A stretch of 64,000 bases of DNA, taken from assembly GCA_017654935.2 (NCBI GenBank), contig CM065706.1, forward strand, positions 8,423,188-8,487,187. The letters run 5' to 3'. A model generated the notes under the pieces. It was given only the letters and a program-made list of their open reading frames with translations, was not told the DNA's origin and ran no database searches. The stretch is from Phymorhynchus buccinoides (taxonomy: Eukaryota > Mollusca > Gastropoda > Neogastropoda > Raphitomidae). The translations under genes and the position numbers were made by a program. This document shows, one piece after another, positions 11,578-23,860 of the stretch (positions are counted from its first letter, which is position 1; each line of letters begins with the position of its first letter).

Positions 11578-13722
11578 AAGCTTACAGATACACATTCTAC
11601 ATCAGTAACGGTTCGTTACACAATGCGTAACGGTCGTCACACAACACGTAACGGTCGTTACACAACGCGTAACTGTGATTACAAGAGATAATTACTCTTT
11701 ATTCTACTGTTTCGGGCACTTACAGAGACACCTTCTACATCAGTAACGGTCGTTACACAGTGCGTAATTGTCGTTACAATAGCGAATTACTCATTATTCC
11801 AACCCTTCAGACGCTTACCGAGACACATTTTATATTAGTAACGGTAACGGTAACGCTGCGCAACTATCGTTACAAGAGCAATTTATTCTGTGTTCCAACG
11901 TTTCGGGTGTTAACGAGACACATTCTACATCAGTAACGGTTGTTACACAGTACATAACGGTCGTTACAAGAGCGAATTACTCTTTAATACAACGTTTCAG
12001 ACGCCAACAGATACACAATCTACATCATTAACGGTCGTTACGCAACGCGTAACGGTCGCTACACAGTACATAACGGTCGTTACAAGAGCGAATTACTATC
12101 TAATACAAGCGTTTCGGAAGCTTACAGATACACATTCTACATCAGTAACAGTCGTTACACAACACGTAAACGGTCGTTACACAACGCGTAACGGTCGTTA
12201 CAAGAGCGAATTACTCTTTAATACAACATCTCGGAAGCTTACAAATACACATTCTACATCAGTAACGGTCGTTACACAACGCGTAACGGTCGTTACACAA
12301 CGCGTGACGGTCGTTACACATAGCGTAACGGTCGTTACAAGAGCGAATTTACTCTTTAATACAACATTTCGGAAGCTTACAGATACACATTCTACATCAG
12401 TAACCGAGTCGCTACACAACACGTAACGGTCGTTACACAGTACGTAACGGTCGTCACACACTGCGGAAGCTTACATATGCACATTCTACATCAGTAACGA
12501 TCGTTACACAACGTGTAACGGTCGTTACACAACGAGTAACGGTCGTTACACAACGAGTAACGTTCGTTATACAACGCGTAACGGTCGTTACACAACACAT
12601 AACGGTCGTTACACAACACATAACGGTCGTTACACAACGCGTAACGGTCGTTACACAACGCGTAACGGTCGTTACAAGAGATAATTACTCTTTATTCTAA
12701 CGTTTCGGGCGCTTACAGAGACGCCTTCTACATTATTAACGGTTGTTACAAGAGCGTTACGGTCGTTACAAGAGCGAATTATTCTTTATTCAAGACGCTT
12801 ATTGCGCCGCTTACCAGAGACAACATTCTGCTTTAGTAATGGTCGTTATACAACGCGTAACGGTCGTTACACAACACGTAACGGTCGTTACACAACGCGT
12901 AACGGTCTTTACACAACACATAGCGGTCTTTACACAACACATAACGGTCGTTACACAACACATAACGGTCGTTACACAACGCGTAACGGTCGTTACACAA
13001 CACGTAACGGTCGTTACACAACACATAACGGTCGTTACACAACGCGTAACGGTCTTTACACAACACATAGCGGTCTTTACACAACACATAACGGTCGTTA
13101 CACAACGCGTAACGGTCGTTACACAACACATAACGGTCGTTACACAACACATAACGGTCGTTTGCAGCTCAACGCGTAACGGTCGTTATACAACGCGTGA
13201 CGGTCGTTACACAACACATAACGGTCGTTGCACAACGCATAACGGTCGTTACACAACACGTAACGGTCGTTACACAACACATAACGGTCCGCTACACAAC
13301 ACATAACGGTCCGTTAACAGAACGGCGCGTAACGGTCGCTACACAACACATAACGGTCGTTACAGAACGCGTAACGGTCGTTACACAACGCGTAACGGTC
13401 GTTACAAGAGCAAATTACTCTTGATGCCAACGTTTAGGGCGCTTACAGAGACACAATCTACATTATTAAAGGTCGCTACACATTGCGTAACGGTCGTTAC
13501 AAGAGCAAAAAGCTTTTTATTCCAACGTTTCGGGAGCTTTCAGATACACTCCTACATTAATAACGGTCGTTACAAAATGCGTAACGGTCGTTACAAGAGC
13601 GAAATACTCTCTATTACGACTTTTTTGGACTCTTACAGAGACACATTTCTAACTTAGTAACAGTCCTTACACTGAGCGTAACGGTCGTTACAAGAGCACA
13701 TACTCTTTATTACAACGTTCGG
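11578..13722 (+). repeat. Palindromic-core satellite, plus block 3
   Basis: Plus-oriented array with the longest 21-bp runs of copy A (12840-13400). Spacer octamers are mainly ACAACGCG and ACAACACA. It is cut by the N gap. Confidence 0.95.
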
Positions 13723-14222
13723 NNNNNNNNNNNNNNNNNNNNNNNNNNNNNNNNNNNNNNNNNNNNNNNNNNNNNNNNNNNNNNNNNNNNNNNNNNNNNN
13801 NNNNNNNNNNNNNNNNNNNNNNNNNNNNNNNNNNNNNNNNNNNNNNNNNNNNNNNNNNNNNNNNNNNNNNNNNNNNNNNNNNNNNNNNNNNNNNNNNNNN
13901 NNNNNNNNNNNNNNNNNNNNNNNNNNNNNNNNNNNNNNNNNNNNNNNNNNNNNNNNNNNNNNNNNNNNNNNNNNNNNNNNNNNNNNNNNNNNNNNNNNNN
14001 NNNNNNNNNNNNNNNNNNNNNNNNNNNNNNNNNNNNNNNNNNNNNNNNNNNNNNNNNNNNNNNNNNNNNNNNNNNNNNNNNNNNNNNNNNNNNNNNNNNN
14101 NNNNNNNNNNNNNNNNNNNNNNNNNNNNNNNNNNNNNNNNNNNNNNNNNNNNNNNNNNNNNNNNNNNNNNNNNNNNNNNNNNNNNNNNNNNNNNNNNNNN
14201 NNNNNNNNNNNNNNNNNNNNNN
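13723..14222. other. Assembly gap of 500 N
   Basis: Exactly 500 N, the usual arbitrary scaffold gap size. It follows copy A directly, inside satellite sequence, so the join to 14223 is not supported by sequence. Confidence 0.99.
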
Positions 14223-15117
14223 GGGCAGAAGCCCGTCAGACGTTTCATGGGGCAAGTTAAGAGGGAGACATCACTAGACAGACAGACAGTTGAAATGATA
14301 GACAGACAGTAGTTTGATAAGCCATGTGAAATTATTACATTGCCTTTGTAAACTTCCAAAATAGAACGACCAAGTTCAAAACGCCCCAAATCGCTTGTGG
14401 TCAATTTCTTGTGTGATGGATAAATTAAAACAACCTGAAGTTCAGTTTTTGGTCAAATTAGAAATACTGTAATCAATGTAAAACTGAAAGAGTAGCACTC
14501 ATGTATTATTGTTTCTTTCTGTTCCCTTATATGTTTTGACACACACACGAACACACACACGAACACACACACGAACACACACACACACACGCATGCACGG
14601 CACGCACGCACACGCACGCACACACACACACACACACACACGCACACAACACACACACAAACAAAAACAAACAACCAACCAACTGTGAGCTTGCATGTAT
14701 TGAAATCATATTTCAATGTTGGAACTGGAAGGTTGAACGAGAAACGTTGTGAATAATTATTTGTGCTCTTTGTCGTTTGAATACTGAAAACAAAAAATGT
14801 CAACCAATCTGCTCAATGCCTTTTTGTGTTTTGTTTTGTTTCTGTATTAATAACTAATAACGAATAAATCCTGGACGCATGGTGGCATTTTATTCTCCTA
14901 TGTAATGCAAGGGCTTGCAATAGTCGCGTGAATGTTTCTTAAACGCGACACATTGGTTATAAGTAGTAGTAGAAGTGGGCCTCGCGGCCCTTTTACGCCC
15001 TTTCTCGTTTGTGACTTTGATTTGTTTCAAGGTGGCTTGCTTTCTACAGCTAAACTATAAAATTTAGCAAAAATGTGGGATGGACTTTTTATATTTTTTT
15101 ATATTTTTATTAATCGA
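14223..15117. other. Region without a recognised gene
   Basis: AT-rich DNA after the gap. 14352-14460 matches 43149-43262 (shared ACGCCCCAAATCGCTTGT and CTGAAGTTCAGTTT), so it is a dispersed repeat. 14536-14657 is (AC)n-rich. Nothing else supported. Confidence 0.6.
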
Positions 15118-15300
15118 AAGTAGTATTTGACGTCATTGTGTCCAGAAGAATTTTGAATGTATTCATGTTAGGTGCAGCCTTAATCAATGTTAGTTGACAA
15201 ATTATTCCAGTATTGAACAACTCGTTTAGAAAAGTAAAACTTGCGAATGTTAGTAGCTGATCGTCTTAAAAATAACTTCTTTGTACTATTTCGTGTCATG
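15118..15300 (-). pseudogene. LINE ORF2 C-terminal fragment
   Basis: The minus frame reads RSATNIRKFYFSKRVVQYWN and, after a one-base shift, LIKAAPNMNTFKILLD. This is the usual last ~50 residues of CR1/Jockey-type ORF2 proteins (RxxVxxWN). Short, frameshifted relic. Confidence 0.6.
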
Positions 15301-15439
15301 TTTGTGATTCTGTTAACAAAGAGGTTGCTAAAGAAAAATAGACTAGAAGTCATTTCATTGGTTGAAAACTACTAAGGGACCGTAGAGGAACACTTTTATA
15401 CCAGTTTGGGTTGCATGGCTTCGCTGAGTTGTGAAGTGT

Positions 15440-15478
15440 GAATGTTTAAACACTAGTAATACTAGTGTTTAAACATTC
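15440..15478. repeat. Perfect 18-bp inverted repeat
   Basis: GAATGTTTAAACACTAGT, then three bases, then its exact inverse. Two GTTTAAAC octamers lie within the hairpin. Confidence 0.9.
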
Positions 15479-15559
15479 ATACTAGTAGTATGCACGCTAT
15501 AGCATACATTCGTGTTGAACGGTTGTGAAGGGAAGCAATCGGCCAGTGTTGAATAAGCT

Positions 15560-16080
15560 AATGTAAATACCCTTATCTGTTTTGACTATCTCCAGTTGTG
15601 TCAGTACATCATTATTAGTCTCCGAGCCGAAGGTTCGGGGAACTATTGTTTTTGTCCTGGTCCGTCCGGCGGCGTCCGTCCGGTGGCGTCCGTCCGGCGG
15701 CGTCCGGCGTGCCTCCGTCTGGCTATTCGTCCGTTTTTCTCAAAAACTATTCAGTCTATCATCATCAAATTTGGTATACTAGTTTGCCAAGATGCAAGCT
15801 ATCCACTGATGTATTTAGTTTTACATTAAGGTCAAGGTCGCACCAGTTACGGGGTTCAAACCCCAAAACACATAATCGCTAATATCTCGCAAAGTTTTGC
15901 ATGTATTTCAGTGCAGGTTTTTTTCACATTTCTTGATGAATGGTCTAGAACACAGTTGTCATGAGTGTTTCTGTGTGCGCATAATCACGGGTCCGAACCC
16001 CAAGGCTATATATAAAAAACTATTCAGTTACGTGCTGTTTTCATGCGTTTTTATGTAGTTACGTGCTGTTTTGATGCGTT
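15560..16080. other. No recognised gene; GTCCGTCCGGCG tract
   Basis: A short GC-rich tandem (GGCGTCCGTCC-like) at 15656-15715, in otherwise ordinary sequence. Two motifs resemble a tRNA B box (GGGGTTCAAACCCC at 15850, GGGTCCGAACCCC near 15990), but no cloverleaf can be drawn around them. Confidence 0.5.
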
Positions 16081-16429
16081 TTTATGTATGTGTACAGCCG
16101 ACACATGCCGATTTCGGAGTAGCTCGGTGATGTTGCGAAGGGACTTTGCAGCCGCTCGGCATTGCACTTGTATATATTTCTTTTGATGTTGAGAGAGAAA
16201 CTTAGAGAGCCCGAAAGACGAGACATAAAGACAGACAGATAGAGACACGGAAACGCATAGGGCGTGTACACACACATAAGCGGATATTCCATGCGGAAAC
16301 CTGTGCCCAATCCATAAAATATTCATAAGCGAAACAAAGAAGGGAAAAGATTTGCGCACGTGTCCGATGTTGATCACCTGTTGTTACATGATCTTGTGTA
16401 GTAGTAGAACCCATTTTCGGTTTGTAATT

Positions 16430-16678
16430 ATTTGTATAATTTGGCTCTGCCTTTTCCCTTTGCTTTCTGTCATCTACCATCTTTCTGACTTGTTGACCCA
16501 TTCTCCTGCCTTTTTTCAACAAAATCTTCCAAAATAATTTTTCTCTTTTGAGCTCCTCAGAAATCGGAATGTGTCGGCTGTACGCAGCGAGGAGACCAGT
16601 GAAAACTGAAAACCGGACACAGACGTACCTCACCCATTATGGCCATATGGCCCGGGAACGCAGAAGAAGAAGAAGAAG
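16430..16678 (+). repeat. GAA-tailed interspersed repeat
   Basis: Plus-oriented copy. The tail GAAGAAGAAGAAG is at 16664-16678, after GGCCATATGGCCCGGGAACG. A short separate fragment of the same family lies inverted at 16092-16126. Confidence 0.7.
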
Positions 16679-16776
16679 TATAGTTTGCCAGTCACAGGGG
16701 CTGCCCCCACCTGGAGAGCGCGTCACCACTAGTGCAGCGTCTCATGATATAGTTCTGACTTCAGCCCTTTGTTTTT

Positions 16777-16905
16777 GTTGTGCGATTGTGTTGTGATTCC
16801 TTTGTTATGTTCAACCCTGCAATAATAATATGCGATTGTGTTGTGATTTTAATTTGTTATGTTCAACTCGGTAATAATATGCAACGGTGTTGTGATTTTG
16901 TTCGC
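16777..16905 (+). repeat. Three-unit tandem repeat
   Basis: A ~50-bp unit with TGTTGTGATT and TTTGTTATGTTCAAC is repeated imperfectly three times. Confidence 0.75.
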
Positions 16906-16999
16906 TACTCAGATTATTATTATTACACAGATATTTTTGTGTGGATATTTCTCTTTGGGGGTGGGGGTGGGGTGGTGGGGTGGAGCTCGTGATAACGAC

Positions 17000-17545
17000 A
17001 ATGTCGATGCAATTGATCTTCTTATTCCAGGGAATATGACGAATGTCTTTGAGAAAATGTTACCTTATTGCTCTTGTGGACTATAAATATTTATGATTTT
17101 GACTGATTTGACATTTTTAACTTTTCAAATTGTGCTTTTTTATTGTGAGTATGTTTGCCTAAATGAGTGTGTGTGTGTGTGTTCTTGTTTTCCCTGCGTC
17201 GTTTTGACAATGTTGTGAAAATCGAACCGACTTGTTTTGACGCACCCCGTTGTTTTGACGTCAAAACAGCGGAAACCTAGATCTCCGAGTTTCCCGCCCA
17301 AAACTGTCATATGGCGAAATGGTGTCTTGTGTCCAAACAATGCAAAATGTCCCGTGCTTCCTGTTTCAGAAACTTTAAAGGCTGATTTCTCACGGTCAAC
17401 TTAAGTGATGTGTTTTTTTCATGCAAGTGCTTCATGACTAATGGCGGAGTGATGTCCCTTGCTGGTTTGTTTGACAATGAATCTGGGGACATCCCGCCAG
17501 GGTTTGGAGTAGGATAAGGTTTAGGAACAATGTCACTGTGTCAAA
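17000..17545. other. Region without a recognised feature
   Basis: Ordinary composition with no convincing frame, splice pair or repeat. Confidence 0.5.
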
Positions 17546-17778
17546 GTAAGTGTGTGTGTGTGTGTGTGTATGTGTGTGAACCCATTGTCAACACAATGGT
17601 GGTTAGCTTTCCAGAGCGTTCAAGTGGTGTAAATGAGTGTATTATATGCATTCGAATCAGACCATTCAGAGCATGTTCTCACAAAAGATTACTGCAATAT
17701 GTTTGATAGTTTAATCAGAAATCACTGTCAATACAATGATGGTTTCAGCACATTGTCAATCTGAACGCGGGGAGAACC

Positions 17779-17802
17779 TGTGTGTGTGTGTGTGTGTGTG
17801 TG

Positions 17803-17851
<49 letters not shown>
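17779..17851 (+). repeat. (TG)n microsatellite
   Basis: Nearly pure TG repeat of about 70 bp. Shorter TG tracts lie at 17547-17572 and 17960-18015. Confidence 0.95.
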
Positions 17852-17852
<1 letters not shown>

Positions 17853-18060
17853 TGTTCGTGCATGCAAAATCTGTTTTCTGTGTGAGACGATGCTTTTTTA
17901 CGTTTGTGGTGGGTAGTGTGTGTTTGGACGCCTTTGCACGATTGCACACACACGCATACATGGTGTGTGTGTTTGTGTGTGTGTGCATACGCATTTAACA
18001 TATGTGTGTGTGCATGCATTTGTGCATAAGTGGGGTTTTTTCCGAAGACGTCTTAAGTAT

Positions 18061-18440
18061 AGTGGAACCTCCCTTATAAGACCTTCAAAAATCGTTATGA
18101 AATGAGGTCTTATAAGGGAGGGGTCTTATAAGGGAGGTAATTTTAACACAGTGGAACCTCCATTTTGGACGATTTGTGAAGGTCTTATAAGGGCGGTTCC
18201 ACTGTATTAAAATTACCTCCCTTATAAAACAGACCTTCAAAAATCATCCCAAATGATGTGAGGTCTTATAAGGGAGGGGTCTTATATTATAACCTCCCTT
18301 ATAAGGGAGGTAATTTTAATACAGTGGAACCTCCCTTATAAGACCTTCAAATTTTGAATGCTTACAAAGAAGGGCAATTGTCTCAGAGAAGTAGTGTGCG
18401 TCTTATATGGGAGGGAGTCTTATAAGGGAGGTTCAACTGT
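18061..18440. mobile_element. Nested pogo-like MITE array
   Basis: Termini AGTGGAACCTCCCTTATAAG and inverse copies recur several times, and TCTTATAAGGGAGG occurs repeatedly in both orientations. The CAGTGGAACCTC end resembles pogo/Tigger termini with TA targets. Repeated internal ends suggest self-nesting. A simpler copy is at 37633-37795. Confidence 0.65.
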
Positions 18441-18789
18441 ACAACTCATTCCTTAGTAAATAAACTACCTTGAACTTTGTATGCCGAACTGGCCAGCAGT
18501 GCTTTTCTTATTTGTAAATATATTTTTTTGCACTAATATTCAGACTGCCTTAATTATAAAAAAAAGTCTATGAATGTGAATTGTGCTTTGATTCGCCTTT
18601 ATCTAGTTGAACAAACCTTGAATCTCTACTAGATCTGATTTTTGTGTGTGTTAATTAATGAAGAATCAGGCATGACATGACATGATCTTTTTCATCGTTA
18701 TAGTTGTATGATTATGTTACTAATAATGTTTGATTGCACAGATTGCACAAATTTATGTATCAGATTGTTTGTCCGTTTTAAATTATTTC

Positions 18790-19559
18790 ATCTTTCCGAA
18801 AATTGTGTGTGTGGTGTGGTGTTTGTGGTGTGTGTGTTGTTTGGTGTGGTGTGGTGGGTGTGGTGTGGTGTGGTAAAATGTGTGTGGTGTGTGTGTGTGT
18901 GTGTGCGTGTGTGTGGTGTGTGAAAATGTGGTATGTGTGTGTGTTGTTTGGGTGTGGTTGGTTTTGTGGTGTGGTGTGGTGTTTGTGTTGTGACCAATGT
19001 GTGGTGTATGGTACGGTGTGGTGTGTGAGTGTGGTGTGGTGTGGTGTGGGTGTGGTGTGTGGTGGTGTTAGTGTGTGTGGTGTGTTTGTGTGTGTTGTGT
19101 GTGAAGTGTGGTGTTGTGGTGTGTGATAGTGGTGTTTTATGTGTGGTGTTGGTGTGGTGTGGTGTGTCTGTGGTGTGAATTGTGCTGTGTTCGCCTTTGT
19201 CTGGTGTGGTGTGTGTGTGTGTACTAGTGTGGTGTGTGTGTGTGTTGTGGTGTGGTGTGGTGTGGTGTGGTGTGGTGTGGTGTCGTTATGTTGTTGTGGT
19301 TATGGGTGTGGTGTGGTGTGGTGTGGTGTGGTGTATGTTGTTGTGTTGTGGTTTGGTGTGTGTGTGTGTGTGGGGTGGTGGATGTTAAAATAAAAGGTGT
19401 GTGTGTGTTGGTGTTGTGGTGTGGTTGTGTGGTGTGGTGTGGTGTGGTGGGTGTGTGTGTGTTGTGTTGTGGTGTGGTGTGGTGTGGTGTGGTGGTGTTG
19501 TGTGGTGTGGTGTGTTGTGTTGTTGTGTTGTGTGTTTGTTGTGTGTGTGTGTTGTTTGT

Positions 19560-19590
<31 letters not shown>
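18790..19590 (+). repeat. GT-only tract of GGTGT/TGTGG units
   Basis: About 800 bp almost free of A and C on the plus strand, built from TG and GGTGT repeats. Open frames across it are compositional artefacts. Confidence 0.9.
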
Positions 19591-19979
19591 CCTCCATGCA
19601 TACAGATCTCCATCAGGGTTTAGGAGTGGAAATATTTACTGTAGTTTCATTTTTGAAAAAAAAACCACTTTAGATATAAACAGTAATCAATGTTTCTCCT
19701 TAGTAAATAGTTACTGATTCAATCTAAATCACACACTCAGACATATTTTTTTGTGTTATACATTTTACTAACGTAACAAAAATGAAAACAAATTCATTGG
19801 GAAAAAAAAAAAATTGCTACAGAAACCAAACATAAAATAAAATAAAATGAACCAGCAAAAACTGAAATAGTGTTCTATCAACAGTAAGCAACTACTAGTA
19901 GTAAAAATAAAACACCTGCTGAAAGTTAGAACAGTATTCTGTCAAGCATGCAAATAGTATGAAAAGCAGTCTACGCGTG

Positions 19980-20014
<35 letters not shown>

Positions 20015-20038
20015 ATGAAGGATAGGGGAGGTATGTAA

Positions 20039-20139
20039 AGGGTTGTTTTTAATATGAATCATTTTAGTGCAATTGTAAAGCGCTTAGAGCATAAAGGTGA
20101 AGCGCTATATACATTTTCTTAAATAAATAAATAAATAAG
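20039..20139 (+). mobile_element. LINE/SINE 3' tail fragment
   Basis: GTAAAGCGCTTAGAGCATAA, then GCGCTATATACATTTTCTTA and (AAATA)n. This is the same tail style as at 6760-6830 and, inverted, at 56041-56115. Confidence 0.55.
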
Positions 20140-20385
20140 GTTTCAATCTCTAAAAGAGCAACAACACGCATTGCAGCCATTGCCTAGTGGTAGAAGAAGA
20201 CTGAGCAAGCATGTAAATTCGTCACACACCCCACCCCTCCCCCTCATGTTTACGACCCTCAATCTCAAAGTCTGCTTCTTTCAGTTTTACGGAAATAATC
20301 ATACGCTGATACTAATCCTATCCCTTTACCCCCCAAACATGACAAAATGTTGCTTGTCAGTGAAAGTTTATCATGCAAAAATTTA

Positions 20386-20408
20386 AGTGTGTGTGTGTGT
20401 GCGTGTGC

Positions 20409-20466
<58 letters not shown>

Positions 20467-20681
20467 GGCTCCAAGGGACCCTCATTTGGGTGTCTATGAA
20501 GCACTACAATTCTCAAGGACCCTCTAAAAGAATGTGCAGGGGGTCCAAGGGATGCACTAGAAAAATTCTTTCTAGCATTCGCTATGCCACTGGGACCCTT
20601 TATCCCGCCTCTAGGACCCTCTATACTGTAAGTAAAGGAGTCCATGGGACCCCTTGTTTTACAGGACGATTGGGAGCCCTG

Positions 20682-20718
<37 letters not shown>

Positions 20719-20756
20719 CGTGCATGCGTGCGTGTGTGCGTGCGTGCGTGCGTGCG

Positions 20757-20796
<40 letters not shown>
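20386..20796. repeat. Two (TG)n tracts around a ~215-bp spacer
   Basis: (TG)n at 20386-20464 and 20682-20796 flank a segment with repeated GGGACC and AGGACCCTC motifs. The edges read AGGGCTCC and GGGAGCCCT, a short imperfect inverted repeat. Confidence 0.7.
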
Positions 20797-20797
<1 letters not shown>

Positions 20798-20968
20798 CGA
20801 ATCTACACGTGTGCCGAAGACTGAATACCCCATCTGAAGAATGATTGAAAATTAGAATGCATGTTTGGTTCACAGCTCTGAGAAAAAAAGGGCTATGTAA
20901 CATTTAAAAAATAAAAATAAAAAAGGCCTGATTTTGATTTAGCATTATTTTGATGTACCGAGCATATA

Positions 20969-22135
20969 TATTATTCACAAGATATTTCTAGTTCCCCATG
21001 GCAACACAGTGAGCTGTAAGTCATATTAAGGTCTGTGTACACGTTAACACTATTCACAAGATATTTCTATTTCCCCATGGGCAACACAGTGGCAACACAA
21101 AGGTACACGTTAACAATATTCACAAGATATTTCTATTACCCCATGGCAACACAGTGTTAAAGGTCTGTGTACACGTTAACATTATTCACAAGATATTTCT
21201 ATTTCCCCATGGCAAACACAGTGAGCTGTAAGTCATATAAAGGTCTGTGTACACGTTCACATTATTCACAAGATATTTCTATTTCCCCATGGCAACACAG
21301 TGAGCTGTAAGTCATATTAAGGTCTGTGTACACGTTAACATTATTCACAAGATATTTATATTTCCCCATGGCAACACAGTGAGCTGTAAAGGTCTGTGTA
21401 CACGTTAACACTATTCACAAGATATTTCTATTTCCCCATGGCAACACAGTGAGCTGTAAGTCAAATTAAGGTCTGTGTACACGTTAACATTATTCACGAG
21501 ATATTTCTATTTCCCCATGGCAACACAGTGAGCTGTAAAGATCTGGTGTGTACACGTTAACACTATTCACGAGATATTTCTATTTCCCCATGGCAACACA
21601 GTGAGCTGTAAAGGTCTGTGTACACGTTAACATTTATTCACAAGATTTTCTATTTCCCCATGGCAACACAGTGAGTTGTAAAGGTCTGTGTACACGTTAA
21701 CATTATTCACGAGATATTTCTATTTCCCCATGGCAACACAGTGAGCTGTAAAGGTCTGTGTACACGTTAACATTATTCACAAGATTTTCTATTTCCCCAT
21801 GGCAACACAGTGAGTTGTAAAGGTCTGTGTACACGTTAACATTATTCACGAGATATTTTCTATTTCCCCATGGCAACACAGTGAGCTGTAAGTCATATTT
21901 TAAGGTCTGTGTACACGTTAACATTATTTACGAGATATTTCTATTTCCCCATGGCAACACAGTGATAGGCCACTCATAATATGACTTACAACTCGATGTG
22001 TTGCCATAGGTAAATTGTGATATTTTGTGAATAATGTTAACGTGTACACAGACCTTTAAAGAGTGGGCTATCACTGTGTTGCCATGGGGGAAATAGAAAT
22101 ATCTCGTGAATAATGTTAACGTGTACACAGACCTT
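20969..22135 (+). repeat. 70/79-bp minisatellite with inverted last units
   Basis: About 14 direct units of TTCACAAGATATTTCTATTT, CCCCATGGCAACACAGTGAG and GTGTACACGTTAAC, followed by two units in reverse orientation at about 21990-22135. Two length classes differ by a 9-bp GTCATATTA insert. Confidence 0.92.
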
Positions 22136-22384
22136 TAAGGAAGTAGGCAGGACTGTGTGTAAAACAAGATGGTAACGCCATATAAACGTAGTCCCATTTA
22201 CCAGCAACACCATGTATTACAGTACCTTCCAGGACAGCCCCAGCCCCCCCCCCCCCCCCCCCCCCCCCCCATCTTTAATTAAATATATAAATGTCCCGTA
22301 TGTACCTGTACCTTAAACTCATTTTCTTCTTCTTACAATAGTTTCCCCGCTTCGTTCAGGAAAAAAACCCAATTACCCAAATTG

Positions 22385-22516
22385 TTTGGATTATAAGGCC
22401 CAAATCTTACACAAAATTCAGATTCTGTTATTATATTTTCTTACTATTTTAGTAGTCATATTATAAGGCGCAGGGGTCTCAGTCTGGGAAAAAAAAGTAT
22501 CGCCTTATAGTCCAAA
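22385..22516. mobile_element. Small MITE with TATAAGGC termini, copy B
   Basis: Counterpart of 147-278 in the duplicated segment, with the same TIRs and only small differences. Confidence 0.5.
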
Positions 22517-22533
22517 AAAGATGGTAGTTTGGA

Positions 22534-22762
22534 TTAACCGTCTAAAGGACTGCCGTATTTCACCAGATCTGCGGCGATCAGATCAGACCCTTCTTCTCTT
22601 TCTTTGAGATCCTGCCGTGGCTGCTCAGATGAGTTGCCTTCAGTAGTGGTGGTAGTAGTAGTCTTCTTCTTCTTCGTCAGGCAGCGTAGAGGGTTGGCGT
22701 ACAGCGTCATATCAGCAGCGATGAGAAACTCGCTTTCTTCGGTTTCTTTGGACGCTGTCTTG

Positions 22763-22812
<50 letters not shown>

Positions 22813-22866
22813 GCTTTTGTCTTGAGACGCTCTTGTAGATGCTGATCCCAAGTCTGATGAAACCAA
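22534..22866 (-). CDS. Hypothetical Ser/Thr-run ORF, copy B
   Basis: Same 110-residue frame as 296-628, with the serine run uninterrupted by Arg and Cys replaced by Phe near the first LIAAD motif. The preserved length despite substitutions and triplet repeats is mild support for coding or simply for recent copying. Function unknown. Confidence 0.3.
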
Positions 22867-22883
22867 AGGTGTTTTTTTCTTTT

Positions 22884-23133
22884 AAAACCCTTTCAACGCC
22901 AGCCATTTTTCAGCCAAAACTTTCCATTAAACTTACCTTGGTAGAGACAAGATTTCATCTGCAATATTTGGGATTCCTTTGTGACATGCATAAAATAGGG
23001 CCTATCCTTACCTCCCAAAATAAAGAACATAAGGTCACTGGATACCAGACCCTCATTTGATGTCTTTTCAGTGACATAGTGTTAAATCATTGTGGTGCTA
23101 AGAGGCAGCAGTGGCGATTAAAGTTTTTTTTAA
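22884..23133 (+). mobile_element. TTAA-target MITE, diverged copy B
   Basis: Counterpart of 644-894. The right TIR is badly decayed (GGCGATTAAAG), more so than in copy A. Confidence 0.7.
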
Positions 23134-23693
23134 TGAGATTTTGTTTTCATACGGGTTATATTAAAGTTTCGCACAGATTCTAAAGATTCATTCACCCAAC
23201 CATTTTGTTTACAAACAGATCGCCTCATTTTTAAAAAAAATTCTTTTTTAAGACGATTTTTAAAAATTAAAAACAACAACAACGTCTTTCATCTTTATCT
23301 CTTTGTGTTCGTGTGTAGCGTTTTGATGTTTTCAAAGTTCAACTATACAGAATATGAAGTTATAACTTGTACTCAGCAACATTTTGAGGTATTTTTAATA
23401 CTTGTAACGTGTGTTCTAATCAGAGTCTCTGTGAAATTCGGGCTGCTCCCGACTGGATTGTATGTTGCGGTCTCAAAAACAACAAAAAATCAAATCAGGA
23501 GTCAAGTTCTCTAGTCTCTCCTCTTTTCTCCCTCCGTCTAAAAAAAATATCTCTCTGTCTGTTTCTGTCTTTGTCTGTCTCCTCTGTGAAATTCGGGCTG
23601 CTCCCCCAACTGGACTATATGTTGTCATTAAAAAAAAAATAGAAAAAAAAATAGGAGTCACGTCTCTAGTTTCTTTTTTGCTCACCCCTCCCA

Positions 23694-23814
23694 GTGACCC
23701 AGCACCGCGAAAGGGACATTAAGTGTCAGAATGAGCATTCTGAGAAAATGGCACAGTTAGAAACTTCAGACAATTCTCTTTCAAATCATATAAGAACCAT
23801 GGTATAGGTCAAGA

Positions 23815-23860
<46 letters not shown>

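Noticed and set aside
13688..14404. Minus-strand ORFs of 238 and 181 residues spanning the gap
   Set aside because: Most of the frame is N translated as X.
15840..16010. Possible tRNA gene from two B-box-like motifs
   Set aside because: No A box at the correct distance and no foldable cloverleaf.
18803..19126. Cys/Val-rich and His/Thr-rich ORFs at 18788-19717
   Set aside because: Compositional frames in a GT-only tract.
20465..20681. Structured RNA between the two TG tracts
   Set aside because: Only a short imperfect inverted repeat at the edges and repeated GGGACC words; no stable conserved fold visible.
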